Shown piece by piece: positions 1 to 6,210 of a stretch of DNA of 8,515 nucleotides. Position numbers and translations under genes: made by a program. This stretch comes from Chloroflexota bacterium (GTDB lineage: Bacteria; Chloroflexota; Anaerolineae; Aggregatilineales; UBA2796): contig RFIM01000104.1 of the NCBI GenBank assembly GCA_003695215.1, positions 1 through 8,515 of the forward strand, written 5' to 3'. Under the pieces are notes generated by a model that made no database searches, was not told where the DNA came from, and worked only from the letters and a program-made list of their open reading frames with translations. Each line of letters starts with the position of its first letter. Positions within the stretch are counted from its first letter, which is position 1.

Positions 1-2275
1 AGCCAATCTGAATTTCCGCATCTGCCTGCGCGTGCAGACGCCTGATGAATCGCAGGAGATCATTCGCCGTCCAGATGCGGCCTTCTTGCCGCCTGAGGTA
101 CCAGGACGCGCCTATTTTCAAGTTGGCAACGTGCTGCAGCAATTTCAGGTAGCGCGCGTCGGTCTTGAGTATACTGAGCTTGATCCGAGCGACGAAGCGA
201 CGCCTATCCTTCAGCTGAGTCGCTTTGAGAAGACGACCGACTTGCTCTCCAAGGAAGCTGTCCGCGAGGCTAGTGCAACATCGCTGACGCTGGCTGAAGC
301 GCTGACCAATCACATTGCTGCACAATACGCTGAAAAGCGCCCTGAGCTGGTGCTGCTTGAAGCGCTGCCTGCTCAGCTCGGCTTGGCAGAAGTGCTGCGC
401 AAAGGCGATTACGGCGGCTGGGACGGCACAACTTGGCGCGCGCCAGGCACAGAGCGCATTTGGGCGTGCGCGCCTATCGGCTTGATAGACGATCTGGCTC
501 GGCGCGCACAGCCGCCGCTCAGCCTGAATTTTGCGCAGCACGGCAATTTCTTGGCAATTGGTGCGCCTGCTAGCGGCAAGACAACGCTGTTGCGCACACT
601 AGCGCTCAGCTTGGCGCATCTGTTCACGCCGAGCGAGATCGCGCTTTACATCGTCAGCTTCGCAGGCAGGACGCTCGATCTGCTGATGCGTCTACCGCAC
701 GTCGGCGCTGTGATTGGCAGCGATGAGCGCGAGCGGCTCTCGCGCCTGCTGCGCTATCTGCTGGCTGCCCTAGAGGCGCGCCGTTATGCGCTTGCCAGCT
801 TGCACGCAGCCGATCTAGAGACCTACAATCGGCGGCGCAGCGCCGACCAGCCTTTTCTGCCTGCGCTCTTCGTGCTGATAGATAACTTCGCCGAGCTATG
901 GCGCACGCTTGAGAGCGACGCCGATGAAACTGCTGACTGGCTGCGCCTATTGCGCGACGGACGCGCTGTTGGCATTCACTTCGCGCTGACTTCGCCTTCG
1001 CTCAACTTGCCGTACAGCGTGCTGAACTTGATCGAGATGCGCCTTGCGCTGCGCCTGCCTGAGCGCGGCGACTACCTACAATTTCTAGGACGCTTGCCTG
1101 AGCGTGAGAGCGATCCGCGGCCTGGCAGCGGCCTTTTGGCAGGCCGATCGCTGCTTCATGCACAGATCGCCTTGCCTGAGCGCGCCGCCAATGAAGATGA
1201 GCGCGATCGCGCCCTTGTAGCGACCATCGAAGCCATGCGCGCTGCCTGGTCTGAGCGACCATTGCCCGAGCCGATTCGTGCCATGCCTGAGAGCGTGCCG
1301 CTCGACCTGACAAGCGCGCTCCAGCACCTGCCTGCACGCCACGCCCAGCCCGACTTGCCGCGTTGTGAGCCCTTGCGCAGCTGGCTTGGCATTGAAGGCG
1401 ACTTGCTGCAACCATTCCCGATGCATTGGCGTGACGCGCCGCATTGGCTGATTCTCGGCACGTATGGCAGTGGCAAATCAAGCTTGCTGCGCGCGCTCTT
1501 GCTCAGCGTGGCAGCGCGCTATGCACCTCATGAAGTCGCCTTCCTGCTAGTCGATTTCAGCCGCGAGACTTTGCGCCCGTTGCGTCGCTTGCCGCACACG
1601 CTCAGTTACCTCACCGATCCTGCCAGCTTGGCACAAAGCCTGCAGCGCTTGCAAGCTGAGCTGGCATGGCGCCATCAGGCGCTCATCCAGCGCAGCACCG
1701 CTGAGGATGAGCGCGACTTAGCCGATTGGCAGCCGTTCGCGCCGATCATCATCGCCTTTGATGACTACGATCAGGTGCAAGACTCGCTAGATAACGCTCA
1801 ACGCGACCAGCTGGATGCGCTAGCAGCTTGGCTGCGCCAGGACGCGCGACTCGGCTTGCACGCGGTCGCCAGTGGTGAGCTGCTGGCTATGCAGCGCAGT
1901 GGCGATCCATTTTTGAAGGCTTTGCGCGCTTGCCGCTCCGGCATGGCGCTTGGCGAGGCAGAAGGCGCCGAGCTATTAGGCGGTCGGCTGACGCCTGTGG
2001 CGCGGCGCACACCTTTGCCACTCGGGCGCGGCTACTGGGTCAGGCGCGGTGCAGTGCGACTGATTCAGTTTGCGCACGCCGCCGATCCACGCCGCTTGGT
2101 CGGCGAGATTGCAGCGCGTTGGGCACATTTCCCGCCTGCTGCCTGGATCGATCGCCCTAGAACGCCTGATCTGCCCCTGCCAAGTCGCCCAAGCCCTGCC
2201 ACTTTCAGCCTGGACTTCAGCTTCGACCTGGAAGGCGCCCTTGAAGACTACAAGAAGCAGCAAGGCTATTGCTGA
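1..2275 (+). CDS. Type VII secretion-type FtsK/SpoIIIE ATPase (EssC/EccC-like), 5'-truncated by window edge
   Basis: Membrane-coupled motor ATPase of the EssC/EccC family, which drives export of WXG100-type substrates in type VII secretion systems. The frame is open from base 2, and the residues before the GTG at 32 (ANLNFRICLRV, running into QTPDESQ) read as the conserved end of a first FtsK/SpoIIIE domain. The true start, any FHA region, the membrane helices and the first Walker A therefore lie to the left. Numbering from the GTG at 32, a second ATPase domain has Walker A GAPASGKTT (177-185) and Walker B ALFVLIDNF (278-286). A third has Walker A GTYGSGKSS (476-484) and Walker B IIIAFDDYD (572-580). 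The second domain has Asp-Asn where active FtsK motors usually have Asp-Glu, so its hydrolysis may be weak; degenerate distal domains are known in this family. A polar tail of about 35 residues ends the protein. The 3' end overlaps the convergent solute-binding protein gene by 10 bases. No WXG100 or other secretion gene is visible. The family assignment is firm; the secretion role is inferred. Confidence 0.85.
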   Translation, partial: ANLNFRICLRVQTPDESQEIIRRPDAAFLPPEVPGRAYFQVGNVLQQFQVARVGLEYTELDPSDEATPILQLSRFEKTTDLLSKEAVREASATSLTLAEALTNHIAAQYAEKRPELVLLEALPAQLGLAEVLRKGDYGGWDGTTWRAPGTERIWACAPIGLIDDLARRAQPPLSLNFAQHGNFLAIGAPASGKTTLLRTLALSLAHLFTPSEIALYIVSFAGRTLDLLMRLPHVGAVIGSDERERLSRLLRYLLAALEARRYALASLHAADLETYNRRRSADQPFLPALFVLIDNFAELWRTLESDADETADWLRLLRDGRAVGIHFALTSPSLNLPYSVLNLIEMRLALRLPERGDYLQFLGRLPERESDPRPGSGLLAGRSLLHAQIALPERAANEDERDRALVATIEAMRAAWSERPLPEPIRAMPESVPLDLTSALQHLPARHAQPDLPRCEPLRSWLGIEGDLLQPFPMHWRDAPHWLILGTYGSGKSSLLRALLLSVAARYAPHEVAFLLVDFSRETLRPLRRLPHTLSYLTDPASLAQSLQRLQAELAWRHQALIQRSTAEDERDLADWQPFAPIIIAFDDYDQVQDSLDNAQRDQLDALAAWLRQDARLGLHAVASGELLAMQRSGDPFLKALRACRSGMALGEAEGAELLGGRLTPVARRTPLPLGRGYWVRRGAVRLIQFAHAADPRRLVGEIAARWAHFPPAAWIDRPRTPDLPLPSRPSPATFSLDFSFDLEGALEDYKKQQGYC

Positions 2276-3423
2276 GCGCGCAGCGCCGCTAAATTCTCTG
2301 CGGCACGGGCAATAGCTGTTGAGGCAGCCGTGAGCGGATCAGTGTCCTCATCCAGCACAGCGTTGATCGCTTGGCGCAGTGGCAGCCATAGCCCCGCCAT
2401 CTCAGGGCGATTCGGCAGCGGCACGCCTGCGCTGTAGAGCGCGCTTGCTAGCGGCGCCAAAAGCGCCTCAGGCTCAACCGCGCTCGGCAAGACAGGCACG
2501 AAGCCGTAGTCAAGCACCTGCGCTTGCGCCTGCTCCGAGACCAGGTAGCGCCACAGGTCCAGGCTGACTTGACGGAAGGGACTGCCAAAGCCGATATAGA
2601 GCTGCCAAGCACGCGCCACAGGCTGCCAGGCACGCCCTTCGGCGCTTGGCAAGGCGACCAGGCCGAGATCGGTGCCGAGCGCAGCCCGTAACGCGGGTAA
2701 ACGCCAACTGCCCGCCAATAGATAGCCGATCTCGCCCGTTCGAAAGCGATCTTCAGGCTCGCCCAGTAGCACGCCATTGCTCTTGGCGAGCGTGCGCAAG
2801 GCGATCAAGTAATTGCCAAGCGCGTTCACGCTGAGCGCGCTCTCAGCATTTTCGTCCAGAAGGGCGCCGTTCAGAGCGAAGAATAAGCCCGCTGTTGGAT
2901 AAAAATCGCGCGGCAAGATCAAGCCGTACTCCGCCGCTTGTGCCGCCAACTCGCGCAGCGTGGCAGGCGGCTCGGCTTTCACCAAAGCGCGATTGACGTA
3001 CAGCGTATAGCTCTCCAGTGCCAAAGGCAATGCGCGCGTCTGGTTATCGAACTGAGCCGCTTGCCAGGCCACAGGCGTCAAGGTTTGGCGCAGATCAGAC
3101 GGCAAGTTGCGATCCAAAGGCGCCGCAAAACGGCGCACAGCCGACTGGGCAAGGGCGTCGGAGACGCTGAGGATCGCATCAGGCGGCCGTACAGTTGGAT
3201 CTTCCAGCTCAGCTGCCAGCTGACCGAGCGGCACGTAGCGCCTTGAGACGATCAAGCTGCCCTCGCGGATCGGCGCGTAGTCCGCTAGCCATGAGTCGAG
3301 CAGTGCAGCCTGCGGAGGCTGCCAAGTGTGCCAAAGCACGAGCGTTGTTTGGGCGCGGCTGGGCGCGCTATATAGCGCAGCACAGGCAAGCAAATATAGA
3401 CTCAGCAGGCGCAAAAATCGCAT
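2266..3423 (-). CDS. Extracellular solute-binding protein, family 1 (maltose-binding-like)
   Basis: Periplasmic or surface substrate-capture subunit of an ABC importer, probably for a sugar or oligosaccharide, 385 residues, normal for the family. The N-terminus MRFLRLLSLYLLACAALY is a signal peptide, with likely signal peptidase I cleavage after SRA (residue 24). Cys14 in LLAC might suggest a lipobox, but the hydrophobic stretch before it is very short. Family hallmarks include LVLWHTWQPPQ after the cleavage site, ALPLALESYTLYVNRALV (aligning with the MalE segment in which a Lys/Asn-rich 'YNKDLL' follows the hinge), and GEIGYLLAGSWRLPALR, matching the 'GKxAMxxxGxW' segment of this fold. The ATG is supported by a strong GAGGTG ribosome binding site. 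It lies 32 bases after fmt on the same strand, but a TATAAT box inside that junction suggests its own transcription. No permease or ATPase gene is nearby, so the transporter partner is either elsewhere or just absent from the window. Substrate unknown. Confidence 0.85.
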   Translation of the reverse strand: MRFLRLLSLYLLACAALYSAPSRAQTTLVLWHTWQPPQAALLDSWLADYAPIREGSLIVSRRYVPLGQLAAELEDPTVRPPDAILSVSDALAQSAVRRFAAPLDRNLPSDLRQTLTPVAWQAAQFDNQTRALPLALESYTLYVNRALVKAEPPATLRELAAQAAEYGLILPRDFYPTAGLFFALNGALLDENAESALSVNALGNYLIALRTLAKSNGVLLGEPEDRFRTGEIGYLLAGSWRLPALRAALGTDLGLVALPSAEGRAWQPVARAWQLYIGFGSPFRQVSLDLWRYLVSEQAQAQVLDYGFVPVLPSAVEPEALLAPLASALYSAGVPLPNRPEMAGLWLPLRQAINAVLDEDTDPLTAASTAIARAAENLAALRAQQ

Positions 3424-3430
3424 GGCTGTT

Positions 3431-3450
3431 CACCTCTAGCGCCGATTATA
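3431..3450 (-). promoter_or_regulatory. Probable -10 box and Shine-Dalgarno of the solute-binding protein gene
   Basis: On the minus strand a perfect TATAAT occupies 3450-3445 and a strong GAGGTG ribosome binding site occupies 3436-3431, 7 bases before the ATG at 3423. A start of transcription near 3438 would give a leader of only about 15 bases that contains the Shine-Dalgarno. The -35 region is weak: the best candidate, TCGGCA at 3475-3470, has four of six consensus bases with a long 19-base spacer. The Shine-Dalgarno is convincing. The promoter is plausible and would let this gene be expressed apart from fmt. Confidence 0.5.
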
Positions 3451-3455
3451 GCCGA

Positions 3456-4403
3456 TCAGCTTAGCCGACTGCCGATGATGGCACGATGCCCGTTCAGGAA
3501 ATCGCGCACAGGTTGCACCGACTTGCCGGCTAGCTGAACTTGCTGCGGCACGTACAGCCCTTCGCCTGTGCCTATGGCGATGCCATCGCCATAGGCGATC
3601 ACCTCGCCGATTGCGGCGCGCCCTGCTTGCACTGTCAGCGCATCAGGTGCCTGAGCAGGCAGGATTTTCAAAAGCTGGCCGTCCCACTCGGTATAGGCAG
3701 TAGGATAAGGATAATAGGCGCGCACTTGCCGCGCAATTCGAGCGGCTGAGTCTGCCCAGTTGATGCGTCCATCTTCTTTTTTGAGCATTGGCGCGTAGGT
3801 GTGCAGCGAATCGTCTTGCGGCTGCGGCACGATTTTGCCACTCAGGTAATCGCGCAGCGTCTCGACCAACAAGGTGCCGCCTAGCGCTGCCAACTTGTCG
3901 TGCAAAGTCTGGCCTGTCTCATCGGGCGCAATAGGCAAGGCGCGCTGGCGCAAAATCGGGCCTGTGTCCAAGCCGACGTCCATTTGCATGATGGTGATGC
4001 CTGTCTCAGAGTCGCCGTTGAGGATAGCGGCTTGGATCGGCGCGGCGCCGCGCCAACGCGGCAGGAGCGAGGCATGGACGTTGATGCAGCCGTAGCGCGG
4101 CAACTCCAGCACATTTTGGCGCAGGATTTGCCCGAAAGCAGCCACCACGATTAGATCAGGCGCGTATGCCTGCAACTGCTCAAAAACGCCGACGTCGCGT
4201 AGCTTTTGCGGCTGCAGGATCGGCACGCCGTGCGCCAAAGCAACTTCTTTGACAGGCGATGCTTGTAATTTCTGACCACGCCCAGCAGGACGGTCGGGCT
4301 GAGTGACAGCGCAAACGACGGCAAACTCAGGTGCTTCCAGCAAAGCGCGTAGTGCAGGCACAGCGAATTCAGGCGTTCCCATGAAGATGACGCGATAGGG
4401 CAC
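3456..4403 (-). CDS. fmt: Methionyl-tRNA formyltransferase
   Basis: Cytoplasmic enzyme that transfers a formyl group from 10-formyltetrahydrofolate to Met-tRNA(fMet), producing the initiator tRNA for translation. The 315-residue length is typical. The N-terminal Rossmann-like catalytic domain begins RVIFMGTPEFAVPAL and carries TQPDRPAGRGQKL (34-46), and then the catalytic core GCINVHASLLPRWRGAAPIQ with Asn108 and His110, followed by MQMDVGLDTG with Asp146. These are the Asn-His-Asp set of the formyltransferase superfamily. The C-terminal tRNA-binding domain (about 205-315) starts KKEDGRINW. The start is a GTG at 4403; the next in-frame ATG is codon 8 and would remove the first beta strand, so GTG is preferred. 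The gene begins 3 bases after the stop of a small membrane-protein gene, implying translational coupling. Peptide deformylase (def), the frequent partner of fmt, is not adjacent. Confidence 0.97.
   Translation of the reverse strand: MPYRVIFMGTPEFAVPALRALLEAPEFAVVCAVTQPDRPAGRGQKLQASPVKEVALAHGVPILQPQKLRDVGVFEQLQAYAPDLIVVAAFGQILRQNVLELPRYGCINVHASLLPRWRGAAPIQAAILNGDSETGITIMQMDVGLDTGPILRQRALPIAPDETGQTLHDKLAALGGTLLVETLRDYLSGKIVPQPQDDSLHTYAPMLKKEDGRINWADSAARIARQVRAYYPYPTAYTEWDGQLLKILPAQAPDALTVQAGRAAIGEVIAYGDGIAIGTGEGLYVPQQVQLAGKSVQPVRDFLNGHRAIIGSRLS
3570..3596. repeat. Perfect 27-bp palindrome inside fmt
   Basis: Two perfect 13-base arms, GCCTATGGCGATG at 3570-3582 and CATCGCCATAGGC at 3584-3596, flank a single central C. 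It lies in the C-terminal domain of fmt and encodes the residues AYGDGIAIG, where the GDGI repeat of sense partly forces the symmetry. The one-base centre means any RNA hairpin must open a few pairs to form a loop. No T-run follows on either strand, so it is not a standard terminator. It may be chance plus codon choice, or a protein-binding site. Confidence 0.6.
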
Positions 4404-4406
4404 GGC

Positions 4407-4607
4407 TCACTCGCTTCGTCTTGGATAAATGGCAGCTACGATCAGGACGCTGATCAAGACTAACGCGGCTGTGAGAGCGAAACTCGCCACAGCCGACCAA
4501 TTCAAAGCATTCAGGATCAGAACGCACGGCAAGCCGACGGCGATCACCACCAGATTCAGCAGTCGACGCGGCACGTGCGCAAAAGGGCGCTGTGGATTCA
4601 TCGGCAT
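4407..4607 (-). CDS. Small two-helix membrane protein, unknown function
   Basis: A 66-residue protein that I do not recognise. It starts MPMNPQRPFAHVPRRLLN, a short basic N-terminus, followed by two strongly hydrophobic segments at about residues 16-35 (LLNLVVIAVGLPCVLILNAL) and 40-61 (VASFALTAALVLISVLIVAA), and ends YPRRSE with a basic end. By the positive-inside rule both ends would face the cytoplasm as a helical hairpin. Either ATG, 4607 or 4601, could be the start; AAGAG upstream is a modest ribosome binding site. The stop lies 3 bases before the GTG of fmt, so the two are probably cotranslated. The frame stays open far upstream through the tRNA gene, which can hide this gene from automatic calling; those upstream codons are not coding. 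The coding case rests on the sharp hydrophobic pattern, the tight junction to fmt and a candidate promoter. Confidence 0.7.
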   Translation of the reverse strand: MPMNPQRPFAHVPRRLLNLVVIAVGLPCVLILNALNWSAVASFALTAALVLISVLIVAAIYPRRSE

Positions 4608-4635
4608 AAGCTCTTGGCTGAGCAACTTTGCCGCG

Positions 4636-4665
4636 AGTATATCCAGAAAGGAAGCGACCTGCCAG
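4636..4665 (-). promoter_or_regulatory. Candidate promoter for the small membrane protein-fmt operon
   Basis: On the minus strand, CTGGCA (4665-4660, four of six matches to the -35 consensus) and TATACT (4641-4636, five of six for the -10) are separated by 18 bases. Transcription would begin near 4629, giving a leader of about 22 bases before the ATG at 4607. The -35 element lies inside the tRNA terminator hairpin, so termination of the tRNA transcript and initiation of the operon would share DNA. This is a motif match only. Confidence 0.4.
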
Positions 4666-4683
4666 TTAGATGGCAGGTCGCTT
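4652..4683 (-). terminator. Hairpin terminator of tRNA-Ala
   Basis: A perfect 13-bp stem (AAGCGACCTGCCA at 4652-4664 with TGGCAGGTCGCTT at 4671-4683) encloses a 6-base loop. It starts only 3 bases after the 3' end of the tRNA, where an intrinsic terminator is expected. On the minus strand the stem runs into CTTCCTTTC, an imperfect U-tract. On the plus strand the stem ends in TTTT, so it could also stop transcripts coming the other way. The stem strength is clear; efficiency in the minus direction is inferred. Confidence 0.7.
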
Positions 4684-4686
4684 TTG

Positions 4687-4759
<73 letters not shown>

Positions 4760-4773
4760 GCGCTGACTTCCAT

Positions 4774-4802
4774 ATACTAGCGGATTTGCAGCGCGCCGTC
4801 AA
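4774..4802 (-). promoter_or_regulatory. Promoter of tRNA-Ala
   Basis: On the minus strand TTGACG (4802-4797, five of six to the -35 consensus) and TAGTAT (4779-4774, four of six to the -10) are separated by an optimal 17 bases. Transcription would start near 4767, about 7 bases before the mature 5' end of the tRNA, a typical short leader. The region between -10 and the tRNA (ATGGAAGTCAGCGC) is partly GC-rich, which could act as a stringent discriminator; that last point is speculative. Confidence 0.6.
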
Positions 4803-4825
4803 GGGCAAGTGGAGATGGCAAAATG

Positions 4826-4834
4826 TGCTATGCT
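4826..4834 (+). promoter_or_regulatory. Candidate extended -10 promoter of the EamA transporter unit
   Basis: The sequence TGCTATGCT forms an extended -10 element (TGN followed by TATGCT, four of six matches). No good -35 is seen at the right distance, which extended -10 promoters tolerate. A start near 4841 would give a leader of about 32 bases to the ATG at 4873. It lies back to back with the tRNA promoter, so the two divergent promoters occupy about 60 bases. Motif evidence only. Confidence 0.35.
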
Positions 4835-4872
4835 TAAAGCGATCGCGTGATTCATCACTAGAAAGCTCACCA

Positions 4873-5793
4873 ATGCTCAACCTAACACTTTTCGGCCTGC
4901 TCGGCTTGATTTGGGGATCGTCATTTCTGTTGATCAAAATCGGCGTGCGCGAGCTTGATGCTTTCTCGCTCGTGGCAGGCCGTATGAGCATCGCTGCGCT
5001 TGCCTTCGGCATCCTCTTGCTGCTGAGTCGGCAAGTGGTAGCGCGCAAAGCAAGCGATTTGCTCAAGCTGGCAATTGTCGGGCTGTTGAACTCCGCACTG
5101 CCCTTCGTGCTGATCGCTTGGAGCGAGCAGTGGCTCGATAGCAGCCTTGCCGGCGTCCTGAATGCTACCACGCCGCTCTTCAGCCTGATCATCGCCCATT
5201 TTGCGCTAGCTGATGATCGCATCACAGCGAGTAAGCTCTTCGGCTTGATCATCGGCTTCTTCGGCGTGATCGTGCTGGCATTGCGCAGCGCTGATCCGAG
5301 GCACGACAATCCGCTGTTGGCACAGCTAGCCGTTTTAGGCGCAGGCTTTTGCTACGCTTCGGCAGCTGTGTTTGTGCGGCGTTATCTGCGCGGCAGCACG
5401 CCTATAGCTGTGGCAGGCAGCTCTAGCATCTTCGGCGCGTTGCTGATCGTCCCGATCACGCTGCTCGTGGTCAATCCGCTGCCCAACTTGAGTGCGCTCT
5501 CAGCGCAGGTGGCCCTGGCCGTGATTATGCTAGGCCTGATCAACACTTTCCTAGCCTACCTGATCTACTATCGCATCCTGGCTGCCTGGGGTGCCTCGCG
5601 TGCGACGATGGTCACCTACATTGTGCCGCCAATCAGTGTGTTCGTGGGCGTAGTTTTCGGCAACGAGCGGCTCGATCTATTTTTGCTCATTGGCGCAGCG
5701 CTCATCCTTAGCGGCATCTTGTTTGCCAACCGCGCTCAGATTCAGGCGGCGCTCAGCGCGCAGCGCAACATCAACGTGCCTGCTGGAGATTGA
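4873..5793 (+). CDS. EamA/DMT-superfamily transporter (RhaT/YdcZ-like permease)
   Basis: Inner-membrane permease of the drug/metabolite transporter superfamily; members export amino acids, metabolites or drugs, and the substrate cannot be read from sequence. From the ATG at 4873 it has 306 residues and ten predicted helices (about 3-22, 33-52, 64-83, 92-111, 121-138, 149-168, 178-199, 212-232, 244-263, 268-286), the two-fold repeat of five helices expected for two EamA domains. Signatures are GLIWGSSFLLIK in helix 1, LNATTPLFSLIIAHFALADD at the end of repeat one, and ATMVTYIVPPISVFVGVVFG with NERL in the equivalent place of repeat two. The frame is open back to a TTG at 4786, but that lies inside the tRNA promoter and would add 29 non-hydrophobic residues, so the ATG next to helix 1 is preferred; AGAAAG at 4860-4865 is its modest ribosome binding site. 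A nuclease-like gene follows after 3 bases. Confidence 0.93.
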   Translation: MLNLTLFGLLGLIWGSSFLLIKIGVRELDAFSLVAGRMSIAALAFGILLLLSRQVVARKASDLLKLAIVGLLNSALPFVLIAWSEQWLDSSLAGVLNATTPLFSLIIAHFALADDRITASKLFGLIIGFFGVIVLALRSADPRHDNPLLAQLAVLGAGFCYASAAVFVRRYLRGSTPIAVAGSSSIFGALLIVPITLLVVNPLPNLSALSAQVALAVIMLGLINTFLAYLIYYRILAAWGASRATMVTYIVPPISVFVGVVFGNERLDLFLLIGAALILSGILFANRAQIQAALSAQRNINVPAGD

Positions 5794-5796
5794 GCA

Positions 5797-6210
5797 ATGG
5801 CGCGGCGCGCAAAACTCACCTTGAACGCAACGGCACAAGCAGCGCATCTGCCTGAAGCGCTTAGGCACACGCGCTTTCGCTCACAGCTGGAAATCAACTT
5901 TGCGCTGCAGCTAGAAGCGCGCCATGTGCGCTGGTTCTATGAGCCTGAGCGCTTGTGCCGCTACCTTGTAGATTTCTACCTGCCCGAATGCCGCTTTTGG
6001 ATCGAAGTGAAAGGCCGCCTGAACTCGCGCGACCACGCGCTGCTGCGCGATGTGGCAGCTTTCCTGGCAGCTGAGCGCAAACAGCGCCTGTTCATGTACA
6101 CATCACGGCAAGCCTATGCCGTCAGCCCAGGCGATTTCAGCTCGCTCTCACACGCCGAATTCTGGCAGCTGGTGAAGGCAGCTCAGGCCCAGAATTCGTC
6201 GAGCGCCTGA
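5797..6210 (+). CDS. Small PD-(D/E)XK nuclease-like protein
   Basis: A 137-residue single-domain protein of the restriction-endonuclease-like fold, resembling the DUF1064/TnsA-N type of small nuclease. Candidate active-site residues are Glu32 in the helix RFRSQLEINFALQLE, Asp59 in YLVDFYLPE, and Glu70 with Lys72 in FWIEVKG: the order E, D, E-x-K matches the family. Tyr48-Glu49-Pro50 (YEPER) precedes the core as in relatives. Helix ALLRDVAAFLAAER and strand RLFMYTS complete the fold. It would act on DNA, but the target is unknown; repair, phage-derived or resolvase-like roles are all possible. A good Shine-Dalgarno, GGAG at 5785-5788, sits inside the end of the transporter gene, 8 bases from the ATG, so the two genes are cotranscribed. 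The last 28 bases overlap the convergent hydrolase gene. Confidence 0.8.
   Translation: MARRAKLTLNATAQAAHLPEALRHTRFRSQLEINFALQLEARHVRWFYEPERLCRYLVDFYLPECRFWIEVKGRLNSRDHALLRDVAAFLAAERKQRLFMYTSRQAYAVSPGDFSSLSHAEFWQLVKAAQAQNSSSA

Noticed and set aside
32..34. GTG as the start of the ATPase gene.
   Set aside because: Codons before it encode the conserved end of an FtsK/SpoIIIE domain, so it is an internal valine codon.
1203..1210. GCGATCGC octamers here and at 4838-4845, recalling the cyanobacterial HIP1 repeat.
   Set aside because: Two copies in 8.5 kb is far below HIP1 density and the gene content does not look cyanobacterial.
1002..1481. Long antisense open frames within the type VII-like ATPase gene (also 1085-1444 and 1156-1476).
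   Set aside because: They lie opposite a strongly conserved domain protein and have low-complexity Arg/Ala/Ser composition typical of the reverse of GC-rich genes.
3365..3378. A 14-base perfect palindrome, GCGCTATATAGCGC.
   Set aside because: It lies inside the signal-peptide codons of the solute-binding protein and is short enough to arise by chance; there is no second copy or placement suggesting an operator.
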